64,000 nucleotides of DNA from Lewinella sp. W8 (GTDB taxonomy: Bacteria > Bacteroidota > Bacteroidia > Chitinophagales > Saprospiraceae), in contig NZ_SNAQ03000006.1 of the NCBI RefSeq assembly GCF_004375085.3, positions 186,001-250,000 on the forward strand, given 5' to 3'. Position numbers and translations under genes: made by a program. Positions within the stretch are counted from its first letter, which is position 1; each line of letters starts with the position of its first letter. The notes under the pieces were generated by a model. The model saw only the letters and a list, made by a program, of their open reading frames with translations. It searched no databases and was not told the origin of the DNA. This document shows positions 27,155 through 35,905 of this stretch, one piece after another.

Positions 27155-27471
27155 TCCTGGACGATCCAAACTTGCCCCGGCCAGAGCCACGCCTGGCTAA
27201 ACTGATTACCCCCTTTCTGGTGATTTCCGTGATTATCTTCGTGCTCTCTGGCGTGCTCATCCTGATTGAATACACGGCGGAGGAGCCCATTCCCCACGGT
27301 TTTGGTCGCATGTTTGCCGTGATGGGCTTCGGAACCGCCATCTTTTTGTTCGCCCTGGACCGGCTGATGATCGAAAAGCTTTCGCCCCGGGCAGTGTGGC
27401 TCATCGAAGCGGCCCTTTTGGTCGGCCTTTACCTTTTCGTGGGTTCCGGTCCGGTCCCCTGGTTTAGCTGA
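27151..27471 (+). CDS. small three-helix membrane protein
   Basis: About 106 residues from ATG 27151 (a GTG at 27145 is possible). Three hydrophobic segments lie near 18-40, 55-73 and 85-103. It is translationally coupled to the DUF1835 gene by an ATGA overlap. No family is recognised. Confidence 0.65.
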   Translation: MILDDPNLPRPEPRLAKLITPFLVISVIIFVLSGVLILIEYTAEEPIPHGFGRMFAVMGFGTAIFLFALDRLMIEKLSPRAVWLIEAALLVGLYLFVGSGPVPWFS

Positions 27472-27534
27472 ACTAGTTTTTCCACCTATTTTCATTCCCC
27501 ATAACCTTAAATCACCTACCTAAACTTAACCCTG

Positions 27535-28404
27535 ATGTATTACGAAGCAAGTAACCGGGTTGACCCGCTCCGTACGGGAGTCGGCATCCTGGTGGCCATC
27601 GTTGTGATTGTCGGCATTTCCTATCTCTACAACGCCCTCAATGCCATCCTTCCCCTGCTTTACGCCTGTATTCTGGTGTGCCTTGGTTACGGAATTCTGA
27701 TTGCCCTGCTCGCCAAGGGAGTGGTACACTTTGGTAAGGTGCGGGGAAAGCAAATCGCCCTTGGCCTCACCCTACTGCTCGGGCTAGTGGCGTCCTTTAC
27801 CCAGTGGGTGGCCTTCGTCACCTACATCTTTTCCGAAGAGGGTCGCGACCTATCCTCGTATTTAAACGCCATACCCTACTTCACTTCCCATCCGGGAGAC
27901 CTGATGGAGGGGATCGGATTAATTAACGAAGGGGGTACCTGGACGATAGGTACATCGGGAATGAACGTCGCCGGAATGCCGCTGGCCGGAATCTGGCTGG
28001 CGGAATTGGCCCTCCTGACCGCCTACCCCGTCTGGCAGGTGCACCAGAAAGTATTTTCACCCTATTCCGAAGATCAGGGTAAACGCTATCCCCGATATGT
28101 GCTCACGGACAACTTCAAAAGCATCTACACCCCGGGAAATGCCGTGGCCGGGTTCAGCGAACGGCCCGTGGAGTACCTGAAAAGTATCCACCTGCCGGGG
28201 GCTTATCCCATTTCCAGGGTATTTATTTACTACCTCGCGGGCGAGAAAGACAGTTATCTCAGCCTCTACCGCATCAGGCTGGACGAAAAGGGCAAAGAGG
28301 CCGCCAGTCCGATCATCGAACACCTCCGTATTTCCAGTAGGGAGGCCAAGGCCATTTTAGACGCCTTCCCCCATGAGCAGGATAATCTTAGTGACATCCT
28401 TTAA
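27535..28404 (+). CDS. membrane protein of unknown function
   Basis: A 289-residue protein with four or five transmembrane segments in the N-terminal two thirds (about 15-37, 39-62, 72-98 and 140-160) and a soluble C-terminal domain of about 100 residues (NDFKSIYTPG-like start, YYLAGEKDSYLSLYRIRLDE). The Tyr-rich soluble part may face the cytoplasm. No family is recognised. Confidence 0.6.
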   Translation: MYYEASNRVDPLRTGVGILVAIVVIVGISYLYNALNAILPLLYACILVCLGYGILIALLAKGVVHFGKVRGKQIALGLTLLLGLVASFTQWVAFVTYIFSEEGRDLSSYLNAIPYFTSHPGDLMEGIGLINEGGTWTIGTSGMNVAGMPLAGIWLAELALLTAYPVWQVHQKVFSPYSEDQGKRYPRYVLTDNFKSIYTPGNAVAGFSERPVEYLKSIHLPGAYPISRVFIYYLAGEKDSYLSLYRIRLDEKGKEAASPIIEHLRISSREAKAILDAFPHEQDNLSDIL

Positions 28405-28441
28405 CGGCACGCTTACTTTGAGCGCCCAAAATGAAATCCAA

Positions 28442-28897
28442 ATGAAAAAACTATACCTCCTCCCCCTGCTCCTGGCAACCACCCTACCCCTCGTCGCCCA
28501 GACCTACCTGGGCAAGCAGAAGGATATCGACCAGATTCTGGAAAACATTGGAAAGTTTTCCGCATCCGTGGTGGCCGGCGACTACGATAAGATTGCGGCC
28601 GCGTACACCGAGGACGGGAAAATCTTCCCGAATCGGCGGGACATTATCGGCGGCCGGGCCGCCGTCCGGCAATACTGGGTGCTGCCGGAGGGCGTGCGGA
28701 CAATCACCCACAAAATCACCCCGGTGGAGATTAAGGTCAGGGGCCGGGAGGCCTACGATTACGGCTACTACGAAGGCACGACCCGGCGGGCCAACGGGGA
28801 GGAAGTCTCCTGGCGGGGTAAATACGTCATCATCTGGCGCAAGGTAGGCAAGGAATGGAAAATCTATCTGGACATCTGGAACAGCATTGATGGGTAA
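28442..28897 (+). CDS. secreted NTF2-like/DUF4440 protein
   Basis: About 151 residues from ATG 28442, which gives a clean signal peptide (LYLLPLLLATTLPLVAQ). An upstream in-frame start at 28373 would overlap the previous gene and hide the signal. The mature part has the NTF2/DUF4440 pattern: a helix, then VVAGDYDKIAAAYTEDGKIFP, GRAAVRQYW and a final strand KYVIIWRKVGKEWKI. This cone-shaped fold usually binds small ligands or isomerises steroids and ketones; many DUF4440 proteins have no known substrate. Confidence 0.75.
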   Translation: MKKLYLLPLLLATTLPLVAQTYLGKQKDIDQILENIGKFSASVVAGDYDKIAAAYTEDGKIFPNRRDIIGGRAAVRQYWVLPEGVRTITHKITPVEIKVRGREAYDYGYYEGTTRRANGEEVSWRGKYVIIWRKVGKEWKIYLDIWNSIDG

Positions 28898-28950
28898 GGT
28901 CCCAGAATCAGTTTAACGGGGAGCGATTGGGGTAAATGCACTGCCAGCGG

Positions 28951-28975
28951 CCCCGGCGGGCAGGTGCCAGGAACC
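28951..28975 (+). repeat. dispersed intergenic motif copy
   Basis: The sequence contains GCGGGCAGGTGCCAGGAAC. It shares GCAGGTGCCAGGAAC with the copy at 50296-50322. It lies between convergent genes. Confidence 0.5.
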
Positions 28976-29037
28976 GGGGACGGCCGTGTTGTGTAGGCAT
29001 TGAGGGGATACCTACCGACTTCTTCTCAGCAATTCCG

Positions 29038-31677
29038 TCACCGCCGAATGATCACCGGATAGGTACTGCTCTGGGCCCGGTCGAGGCGCAATATTTCCAC
29101 CCAGTAGGCCCCGGCCGGCAAATTCCCCACCCCGATCTGGGTAGCGTTTTGAGCCTCCCGGAGCAGGACGCCCCGGCCGTCGAAGAGACGCAGACGGTAG
29201 GGGAAGCCCCCCGTCGTTTTCACGTTCAGGAGATCGCTGGCCGGATTAGGGAATAGGCTAACCTGCCGGGTCAGTTGGGGCAGAACGGTACTGGTGGTGG
29301 CCGTGGAATCCTGTCCGTCACAATTTTCGTCAATGCCGTTATCCGCAATTTCCGGTGCCCCCGGATATACGGATGGGGCGTCGTCATCGCAGTCTTCCAG
29401 GTCGAAGAAGCCGTCGGCGTCGGCGTCCGGGCTGAGGTAGTGGTAAATGTCCTGTCCGCGGCCCGGTTCCCGGAAATCCCGGAAGAGCAGGGAGAGGCCG
29501 ACGTCCGTAAGCGTAAACCGGATGTCTTCGCGGAAGTCTTTTTGCGGAATCACCTGACGCCGGTTCACCGTGAAGGAATCCAGGTTGATTTCCCCGAGGA
29601 AGTATTCATCAAATTCGTCCTCCCAGTACTGTAGGCGGTCCCGGTAAAAGGTCAGGCCCGCAACGCTACCGTTGCGCTCCAGGTACCGCTCCGTACTGAG
29701 GATGTTGTTCGGCGGGAGGGCCCGGAAGGCGTAGGGATCACTCAGAGAATCTACGCCAACGTCATCGGCGTCCAGCTGGTAAATGAACCAGACCGTGTTT
29801 CCGTCCCCGTTGGTCAGGTCAAAACGTCCACCATTCCGCAGCGTTCCCGGGAGGTCCGTTACCCGCAGAACTTCTCCCTGCAGTTGCAGGTCACTGTTGA
29901 GGACGGCCGCCTTAAGGTCATAATTGAAGTCGTCGTCAAACTGTTCGTAGATGACGACCAAATCACCGTTTTGGCGCTGCACCCACCGGAAGGTGAAACC
30001 GGCTTCATCTTCGAAGACAGTGCGTAGCGGGGCCAGGAAATTGCCATCCAGGTTCAGCGGGCGCACGGCCATGGTCTGGTTGTCGTCCGTCCGGGAGCCA
30101 TCCCAGTAGACATACTGGTCCTTGGTGGCATTAAACACCACTCCCCGGGTACGGGGGAGATTGGCCGTCCCTCCCAAATCGTCTAACTGATGATTCCGAA
30201 TCCGACGGTTATCGCCGTCGTAGACATTAAGCATGGTGTAGGTGCGGAAGTCCCGGATCTCCTGAAAAAATAGGGCCCAGCGACCGTTGGGGCCCAGCGC
30301 AATGTCGTGTCCGGTAGAAATCCCCTCAAAGATTTCGAAGGCATCACCGACGGGATTACCGTCGGTACCGATTTCCCGGCCGTACAGTATCGGTTCGCCG
30401 TTGTCGATACCCAGCCAAACGACCATACCCGAGCCGTCATCCCGGAAGGCCGAACTGGCAACGCCTTCCGCCGCACTGAAGGTGTCGTCATTGACGAAGC
30501 GGAGGTCGTTACCGGCACCGTAATCCAGGGTCACTCTTCGCTCATTCGGAGAGGCGCTGATGTTGGTCAGGCTCCTTAGGTAAGCCGTGATGACTTCTCC
30601 GTTGACCACCACCGGAAACGGCCTGAAGCCCCGCACCGAAGTGCGCTCCCCCAACGAATAGTTGGAGCTGACGAACTGGTATTCGTCCAATTGGCTCAGG
30701 GTGGACACCACGAAACCACTGCCCAGCCTGGCAACGCGGGGGTAACGACCCCGGGAAAGGGTTCCCCCCACCGGTGCGCCGAGGTTGCGGGGCGTGCGAA
30801 GGATATTACCGCTGTTGGAGATTTCCCGGACGTAGACCTCCCCAAAGGATTCGGCCCGAAAATCCAGCCAGAAGAGCGCAAAATCGCCGTCGTCGAGCGT
30901 CACTGCGGAGGGGAACTCTGCTTCCCCGGCTTCCACGTTGGCGGTCAGCTCCCGGCGCAGCAGGTTAAAGTCCTGATCAAAGAGATTAAGCGCAATGTCG
31001 TAGCTGCGAAAACTCAACTCCCGCTGATGGGCCACCATGATGTTGCCATTGGGAGCCACGGCAATGGAAAAATTGAGCAGGTCATCAAAGGTATCAATGG
31101 TATCCAGGGGGACGGGGGCGCCGGTGGCCCCGTCGGACACACTGATGCGTTGCAGGTTGGCAATTTTTTGGCGGTCGGGGTATTCGCCGGCGAAGGCCAG
31201 TAGAAAATCGCCGTCGTTCAGGGCTGCGACGCCCGGAAAGTTGGCTTCATTGTCTTCTTCCGAGGTCTGGAGGGTGGTGGTGGGCAGCACCACGCTGCCG
31301 TCGGAGTTGAGAATGGTGTACTTGACGACCTCCCGAAATCTTCGCCCGTCGCCCCAGGCGATCATGAATTGGCCGGCGGAGTTAACGGCCAGATCAAACT
31401 CCTCCAGTACCAGGCTGTTGGGGGTCAGGTTGATGTTGTCTCCGATGTTCTGTCGGTCGGGGCCAACGAACTGGGCGTAGAGGTGCCAATATCCATTGCG
31501 GTTATCCAGCCAGGCAACGCAGAGCGTGCCGTCGGCACTGGCGGCTATTTTGACGTTACGCTTTTGTCCGAGATCGTCACCGAGGTATTCGTTGACGCGC
31601 ATGGCGTTTTCTAACTGGGCAAAAGGGAGGGCATTGACCCCGAGGGTCAACAAGAGAAAAAGGAAAATTCTGGGCAT
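29038..31677 (-). CDS. T9SS-secreted repeat protein with metal-binding motif
   Basis: An 879-residue exported protein with a signal peptide (FLLLTLGVNALPFAQ). Residues about 40-560 have repeated WxDxRxx-type strands (VAWLDNRNG, IAWGDGRRF, LFWLDFRAE, VVWLGIDNG), which suggests a beta-propeller. Near residue 770 is the MopE-like calcium/metal motif: DADADGFFDLEDCDDD followed by YPGAPEIADNGIDENCDG. The C-terminal 80 residues (VSLFPNPASDLLNVKT to PVIIRR) are a type A T9SS sorting domain, so it is exported across the outer membrane and probably surface-attached through PorU-type processing. The substrate is unknown. Confidence 0.85.
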   Translation of the reverse strand: MPRIFLFLLLTLGVNALPFAQLENAMRVNEYLGDDLGQKRNVKIAASADGTLCVAWLDNRNGYWHLYAQFVGPDRQNIGDNINLTPNSLVLEEFDLAVNSAGQFMIAWGDGRRFREVVKYTILNSDGSVVLPTTTLQTSEEDNEANFPGVAALNDGDFLLAFAGEYPDRQKIANLQRISVSDGATGAPVPLDTIDTFDDLLNFSIAVAPNGNIMVAHQRELSFRSYDIALNLFDQDFNLLRRELTANVEAGEAEFPSAVTLDDGDFALFWLDFRAESFGEVYVREISNSGNILRTPRNLGAPVGGTLSRGRYPRVARLGSGFVVSTLSQLDEYQFVSSNYSLGERTSVRGFRPFPVVVNGEVITAYLRSLTNISASPNERRVTLDYGAGNDLRFVNDDTFSAAEGVASSAFRDDGSGMVVWLGIDNGEPILYGREIGTDGNPVGDAFEIFEGISTGHDIALGPNGRWALFFQEIRDFRTYTMLNVYDGDNRRIRNHQLDDLGGTANLPRTRGVVFNATKDQYVYWDGSRTDDNQTMAVRPLNLDGNFLAPLRTVFEDEAGFTFRWVQRQNGDLVVIYEQFDDDFNYDLKAAVLNSDLQLQGEVLRVTDLPGTLRNGGRFDLTNGDGNTVWFIYQLDADDVGVDSLSDPYAFRALPPNNILSTERYLERNGSVAGLTFYRDRLQYWEDEFDEYFLGEINLDSFTVNRRQVIPQKDFREDIRFTLTDVGLSLLFRDFREPGRGQDIYHYLSPDADADGFFDLEDCDDDAPSVYPGAPEIADNGIDENCDGQDSTATTSTVLPQLTRQVSLFPNPASDLLNVKTTGGFPYRLRLFDGRGVLLREAQNATQIGVGNLPAGAYWVEILRLDRAQSSTYPVIIRR

Positions 31678-31813
31678 GGGTATAAGGGGTGTGGTAAGTA
31701 AGGGATTCGTAAGCGTTGTGAGCAGAAGATACGGGAGAAAATCACCCGATATCGCCGGCTGATCACGGGTAAAGACGTTTTGACCTCCTAAATTTAATCA
31801 ATAGAACTGATCA

Positions 31814-32374
31814 TCACTGGTCCTCGGCAGTTCTTTTGCTCCACAGCAATTTCCCGGCACCTGCGGTGATCGCCATCAAAAGCGCCGCGCCGTAGAAAAT
31901 TAACTTCAGGGAGCCGACCGCCGGCAGCCAGCGAAACCTGGCCAGACTGAGGTAGACGGCATTTTCCACGAAGTCAAACCCGTAGGCCAAAAGCAACACT
32001 ACCAGCAGTATTTTTTTGAAAGACGTCAAGCGGAAATCCCGGTAATTGGGTAGCAAATAAATGAGGCCGATAAAAAAGAGCGCCCACACATCGTCCAGGA
32101 GAAACACCCCGGCATTGATGGCCCGCGTGACGGGGTTGTTCCGGTGACATTCCACGTAGCTGCGCCAACGGACCTCATCCAGCGCAGCAAACTGTACGTC
32201 ACTGGTGAAGTGCTGAGGATTTATGTCTTTACCTAGCGCTTCTTCAAAACATTTGTCCCCATTTACTTCACTCGTGAAGTAAGCGTTCGCCGCCGTAAAC
32301 ACCAGCGACAGAACCGCAAATCCAAGAAGTACCGTGGGCCATTTCCGGGTGATCAGGTGGTGTAGTTGTTCCAT
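31814..32374 (-). CDS. membrane protein of unknown function
   Basis: A 186-residue protein with about four transmembrane segments (13-33, 88-108, 120-137 and 150-170). A soluble loop after the first helix (about 34-80) contains two Cys (KCFEE, VECHRNN) and is probably periplasmic. No family is recognised. It is divergent from the DUF6265 gene at 32481. Confidence 0.6.
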   Translation of the reverse strand: MEQLHHLITRKWPTVLLGFAVLSLVFTAANAYFTSEVNGDKCFEEALGKDINPQHFTSDVQFAALDEVRWRSYVECHRNNPVTRAINAGVFLLDDVWALFFIGLIYLLPNYRDFRLTSFKKILLVVLLLAYGFDFVENAVYLSLARFRWLPAVGSLKLIFYGAALLMAITAGAGKLLWSKRTAEDQ

Positions 32375-32480
32375 GTTGGTGAAGATAAGGAGCGGATCAC
32401 ACCAAAGCTTCCGTCGGAAAAAATCGGTGACTTCCCCAATGATCCAAAGTAATTATGTGGGGAAAGCCTACCTTCAGGGC

Positions 32481-32996
32481 ATGGGTACCCCACGCTTCGC
32501 ACTCCGTTCCATCGTCCTTTTCCTGATTACCCTTCCGTGCCTTATGTGCGGCCGCCCGGAGCCGACTTATGCCACGCTACCCCAGAGTCCGGGCGGATTT
32601 CAGATGGCAGTGGCAGACTTTCACTGGTTGGTCGGACACTGGGTCCGGCAGGGCCAACCAACGGATACGGAAACCCACGAAATCTGGAGGACGCATCCGG
32701 ATGGCGCCCTACGGGGGCATGGTTTCATCCTGCGTAATCAGGATACCGTCTGGGAAGAAAAGATGGTGTTCGCTGCGGGCCAGGACGGATGGCAACTTAC
32801 CGTAGAGACACCGGGGAATGATGATGCCGTTATTTTCGACCTTACCGCTTCCGGAAACCAGGATTTCGTCGTGGAAAACCCCCAACATGATTTTCCCCAG
32901 CGGATTCATTACTGGAGGGAAGCCGATACGTTAAAGGCAGCGGTGTCTGCGGACTCTACCCTCCTGAGTTTCGTCTTCAGCCCAAAGCCCCGGTAG
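32481..32996 (+). CDS. DUF6265-family lipoprotein
   Basis: About 171 residues from ATG 32481. A signal with lipobox (LPCLMCG) is followed by the DUF6265 pattern: FHWLVGHWVRQ, ETHEIWRTHPDGALRGHGFIL, WEEKMVF and VVENPQHDFPQRIHYWR. The fold is a lipocalin-like beta-barrel; function is unknown. In-frame codons upstream of 32481 overlap the divergent gene and lack a signal, which supports this start. Confidence 0.8.
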   Translation: MGTPRFALRSIVLFLITLPCLMCGRPEPTYATLPQSPGGFQMAVADFHWLVGHWVRQGQPTDTETHEIWRTHPDGALRGHGFILRNQDTVWEEKMVFAAGQDGWQLTVETPGNDDAVIFDLTASGNQDFVVENPQHDFPQRIHYWREADTLKAAVSADSTLLSFVFSPKPR

Positions 32997-33054
32997 CTTA
33001 CCGTTTGGTGTAATGATCCACGCCGGCAGCATACCCTAAAACCAACTTATTACC

Positions 33055-33945
33055 ATGTCCAAATTGCTTTTCACCCTACTACTCGGTTCCCTGTTCTACT
33101 GGAGTTGTGGCGTTGTCCCCGCGGAAGTATCACCATCGGCGTCCCACCATAACATTGCCTTTACCCTGACGGAATCCAACAACATCAGCGTGCCGGTCGT
33201 CCTCAACCAGACGGACACCCTGCCCATGATGTTGCATACTGCCGCCAGCGGGGTCACCGTCATTTCCGTCGTCAGCGAAGATCTGCGGAGCATAGCATGG
33301 AACGGCGCCGATACCACCCGAAGTTGGGGTGGTGCCAACGAAGCACGGCGCAGCGATGGCAATATCGTTTCCGTCGGAAACGTCCACCGGGATTCCGTCA
33401 CCATCTGGGAGACGACCAATTCCGGCCCCGGGACGGAGGGAAAGTTCGGGCTGGACCACTTCGCCGGGCAGGTAGTTGGCATCAACTTCAGTGAAGGAGA
33501 AATCCGACTCTACCCTACCCGCCCCGATTCGTTACCCGGCTATGAGGCCCGGGACCTACGGTTGGACGGTAGCTTTATGTTCATCACCGGCGAGATTCCG
33601 ATGGGCGACTCCACCTATTCCCAGGAATTCCTCATTCACTCCGGCTACGCCGGAGCCCTACTCTTTGACGATGCCTTCACGGCAGAGGCCCGGCTGTCCA
33701 CTACCCTGCCCATTACGGACCAGCAAGAACTCAAGGACTCCTACGGCAACCGCATACTTACCCAAAAAGCGACCTTGCCCAATTTTTCCCTTGGGGGCAC
33801 CAGCCTGTCCGACCTCACGGTGGGGTTCTTCAGTGGAGATATTGGCCGGCAAAAGGTAAGCGTCATGGGTGGAGAAGTGATCAAACGCTTCGACTGGATT
33901 ATTGATCTGGAGGCGAAAAAGGCCTGGATAAAGTATCGTGGGTAG
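33055..33945 (+). CDS. retropepsin-like lipoprotein lacking both catalytic Asp
   Basis: A 296-residue lipoprotein (lipobox YWSCG, Cys18). The sequence follows the two-lobed aspartyl-protease pattern of Bacteroidota: a first strand, then MMLHTAASGVTVI where D-T-G-A is expected, GKFGLDHFAGQVVGINFSEGEIRLY, and in the second lobe EFLIHSGYAGALLF where D-T/S-G is expected. Both catalytic Asp positions are His (61 and 195; codons CAT and CAC). It is therefore probably not an aspartic protease, unless the His pair has another use such as metal binding. It stands alone on the plus strand. Confidence 0.7.
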   Translation: MSKLLFTLLLGSLFYWSCGVVPAEVSPSASHHNIAFTLTESNNISVPVVLNQTDTLPMMLHTAASGVTVISVVSEDLRSIAWNGADTTRSWGGANEARRSDGNIVSVGNVHRDSVTIWETTNSGPGTEGKFGLDHFAGQVVGINFSEGEIRLYPTRPDSLPGYEARDLRLDGSFMFITGEIPMGDSTYSQEFLIHSGYAGALLFDDAFTAEARLSTTLPITDQQELKDSYGNRILTQKATLPNFSLGGTSLSDLTVGFFSGDIGRQKVSVMGGEVIKRFDWIIDLEAKKAWIKYRG

Positions 33946-34166
33946 CGGAAAATAGAGGCTACCCAATAAATTATCTGCCCGTAATTAGTAGCGCGGAAAT
34001 TGACCAGCTGAAATCCTTAATTCCGGGGTCACATATATCCCGGAACTCCTATTTTATTTTTCACGCTAGGACAAAAAACCCTAACTTTCAAGAGTATCCG
34101 CGAGAAACAACACCCATTTTGTCACAATCCTAGGTCTTTTCCAGATAGGAGAGAAAATTGCTCTCA

Positions 34167-35795
34167 ATGAACAGCTACGCTAAACAAAGCCTGGTCGGTC
34201 TGACCCTGGCTACTCTATTAATATTCAGTGGATGTTGCCAGACCGAGATGACTCCAGCCATAGGAAATGAACTGGTCGTAAAACTGAAGGACAAGGTAAG
34301 TCGAGCAGACGTTGAAGAAAAGGACTTGTACTATCTCTGCTATTCTCCAAAGGGTGGAAAATACAGTAACCAGAGGATCGTAAAGCTTGAACCCGACAAT
34401 CCTCCCCGTGGCGAAGACATCCATTGCGATACGGTTACCCTCGGCACCAAAGACCTGGTTCGGGACATTAATTATCTCCTGCTCGATCATAAAGATGAGC
34501 CCTTCCAGATCAAAAAAGTCTACATCCAGCGGGACTGTGACTGTGACCCCGGGCTGTTACTGATATACTTTGATCCTCCCCCGGGAATGGACATCAATAG
34601 TGGTGTTGCCGGAAGTCGTAGTCGGGCCAAAAATCAAAACACCGGAGTCATCGGTGCCATTGGTGCGAATTACAATCTGAACTTTGGGCCAATAAATCCC
34701 CCCAACGCCCCCATCGTAAGCGATGAATGTGGGGTAATTATTCCGCAGAAGGATATTACTAAGGACGCAGCGATTGATTTTTGGAAAGAAATTGCCCAGA
34801 ATCAACGTGGCTGCGTTCCAGAAGTAATTATTCCTCAAGACAGGACTAGAGATAATATCGTCAAAGTATCCATTATTGATACGGGAATAGATTATTTGTA
34901 TCAATTCGACGCAAGCGCTCCAAGTCACGAACCCACGAAACATTTCTACGGCAACCTCATCGGGAATAATAGTCCTGGTAGCATCATTTTTAGCGATGAT
35001 TCGGGTGGTGGCTTTACCGGTTTTGATCCCTGTCACGATTTCTTTGGATACGACGCGATTAGCCACGACAATAACCCCATTGACCGTAATGGCCACGGCA
35101 CGCACATTGCGGGAACGGTCCTGAGTGGAAACCAACCAAATTCTTACGGGATCCGGGTATCCGCTCAGCAGATGGGCGACTATTACGGTGACATCACTAA
35201 TGATGAATTCCGCTGCGACTTGTTTTCCGCCCTTTGTGGGATTCGCTTTGCCGTGAGGCAAAAGGCTAACATCATTAACATGAGCTGGGGATATTACGCC
35301 AAGGAACCCGATAGTTTACTGGAAGCTCACCTTCGCATGGCCGCCGATGCCGGTATCCTGATGGTAGCTTCGGCCGGTAACGACAGTACGGACGTCGACT
35401 GCTGTAATCACTGGCCCTCCGGCTTCAGTGAAATGTTTACGAAAAATATGATTTCCGTTGCGGCGCTGGATGGTCCGGGGAACACCCAGGTACTGGCATC
35501 CTATTCCAACCACGGTAACGTAGTTGACCTGGCGGCCCCCGGGACAAACATCAAAAGTGCCCTGGCCGGTAGTGGCAGCAATACCGTAGAATTATCGGGA
35601 ACGTCCATGGCTGCCGCCGTGATTAGCCGCAGGGCGGCGATGTTATTTCCTCAGCAAGGCTGGTCGGCATCCGCCGTGAAGGATGCCATCCTGAATGAGT
35701 GCTCCACGAGTAGCCAAATAGACACAAAAAACCACAAATACTATGACCCGGGAGCAGAGCCGACCCTAAAGGCTGCCATCGGATACCAGCCCTAA
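34167..35795 (+). CDS. subtilisin-family (S8) serine protease lipoprotein
   Basis: About 542 residues from ATG 34167; a TTG at 34158 adds three residues. The signal ends in a lipobox-like IFSGCC. In numbering from the TTG, the catalytic triad is Asp241 (IIDTGID), His313 (NGHGTHIAGT) and Ser483 (SGTSMAAA), with oxyanion Asn408 (SAGND), so it looks active. The usual Pro after GTSMAA is Ala. The N-terminal 200 residues are a Cys-containing propeptide or adaptor domain (QRDCDCDPG). It lies 110 bp upstream of a TPR-CHAT gene, and the two may act in one proteolytic pathway on the outer surface or in the periplasm. Confidence 0.9.
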   Translation: MNSYAKQSLVGLTLATLLIFSGCCQTEMTPAIGNELVVKLKDKVSRADVEEKDLYYLCYSPKGGKYSNQRIVKLEPDNPPRGEDIHCDTVTLGTKDLVRDINYLLLDHKDEPFQIKKVYIQRDCDCDPGLLLIYFDPPPGMDINSGVAGSRSRAKNQNTGVIGAIGANYNLNFGPINPPNAPIVSDECGVIIPQKDITKDAAIDFWKEIAQNQRGCVPEVIIPQDRTRDNIVKVSIIDTGIDYLYQFDASAPSHEPTKHFYGNLIGNNSPGSIIFSDDSGGGFTGFDPCHDFFGYDAISHDNNPIDRNGHGTHIAGTVLSGNQPNSYGIRVSAQQMGDYYGDITNDEFRCDLFSALCGIRFAVRQKANIINMSWGYYAKEPDSLLEAHLRMAADAGILMVASAGNDSTDVDCCNHWPSGFSEMFTKNMISVAALDGPGNTQVLASYSNHGNVVDLAAPGTNIKSALAGSGSNTVELSGTSMAAAVISRRAAMLFPQQGWSASAVKDAILNECSTSSQIDTKNHKYYDPGAEPTLKAAIGYQP

Positions 35796-35905
35796 CTAAG
35801 GATTCGTACGGAGGCCAGGGCCGTAATAGCCGGAAATCTCCCCTATTGAGCCCGTATAACAGGGATTGACGCTGTGCACGAGAAAGTCTACAAACCACCA
35901 GAGTT

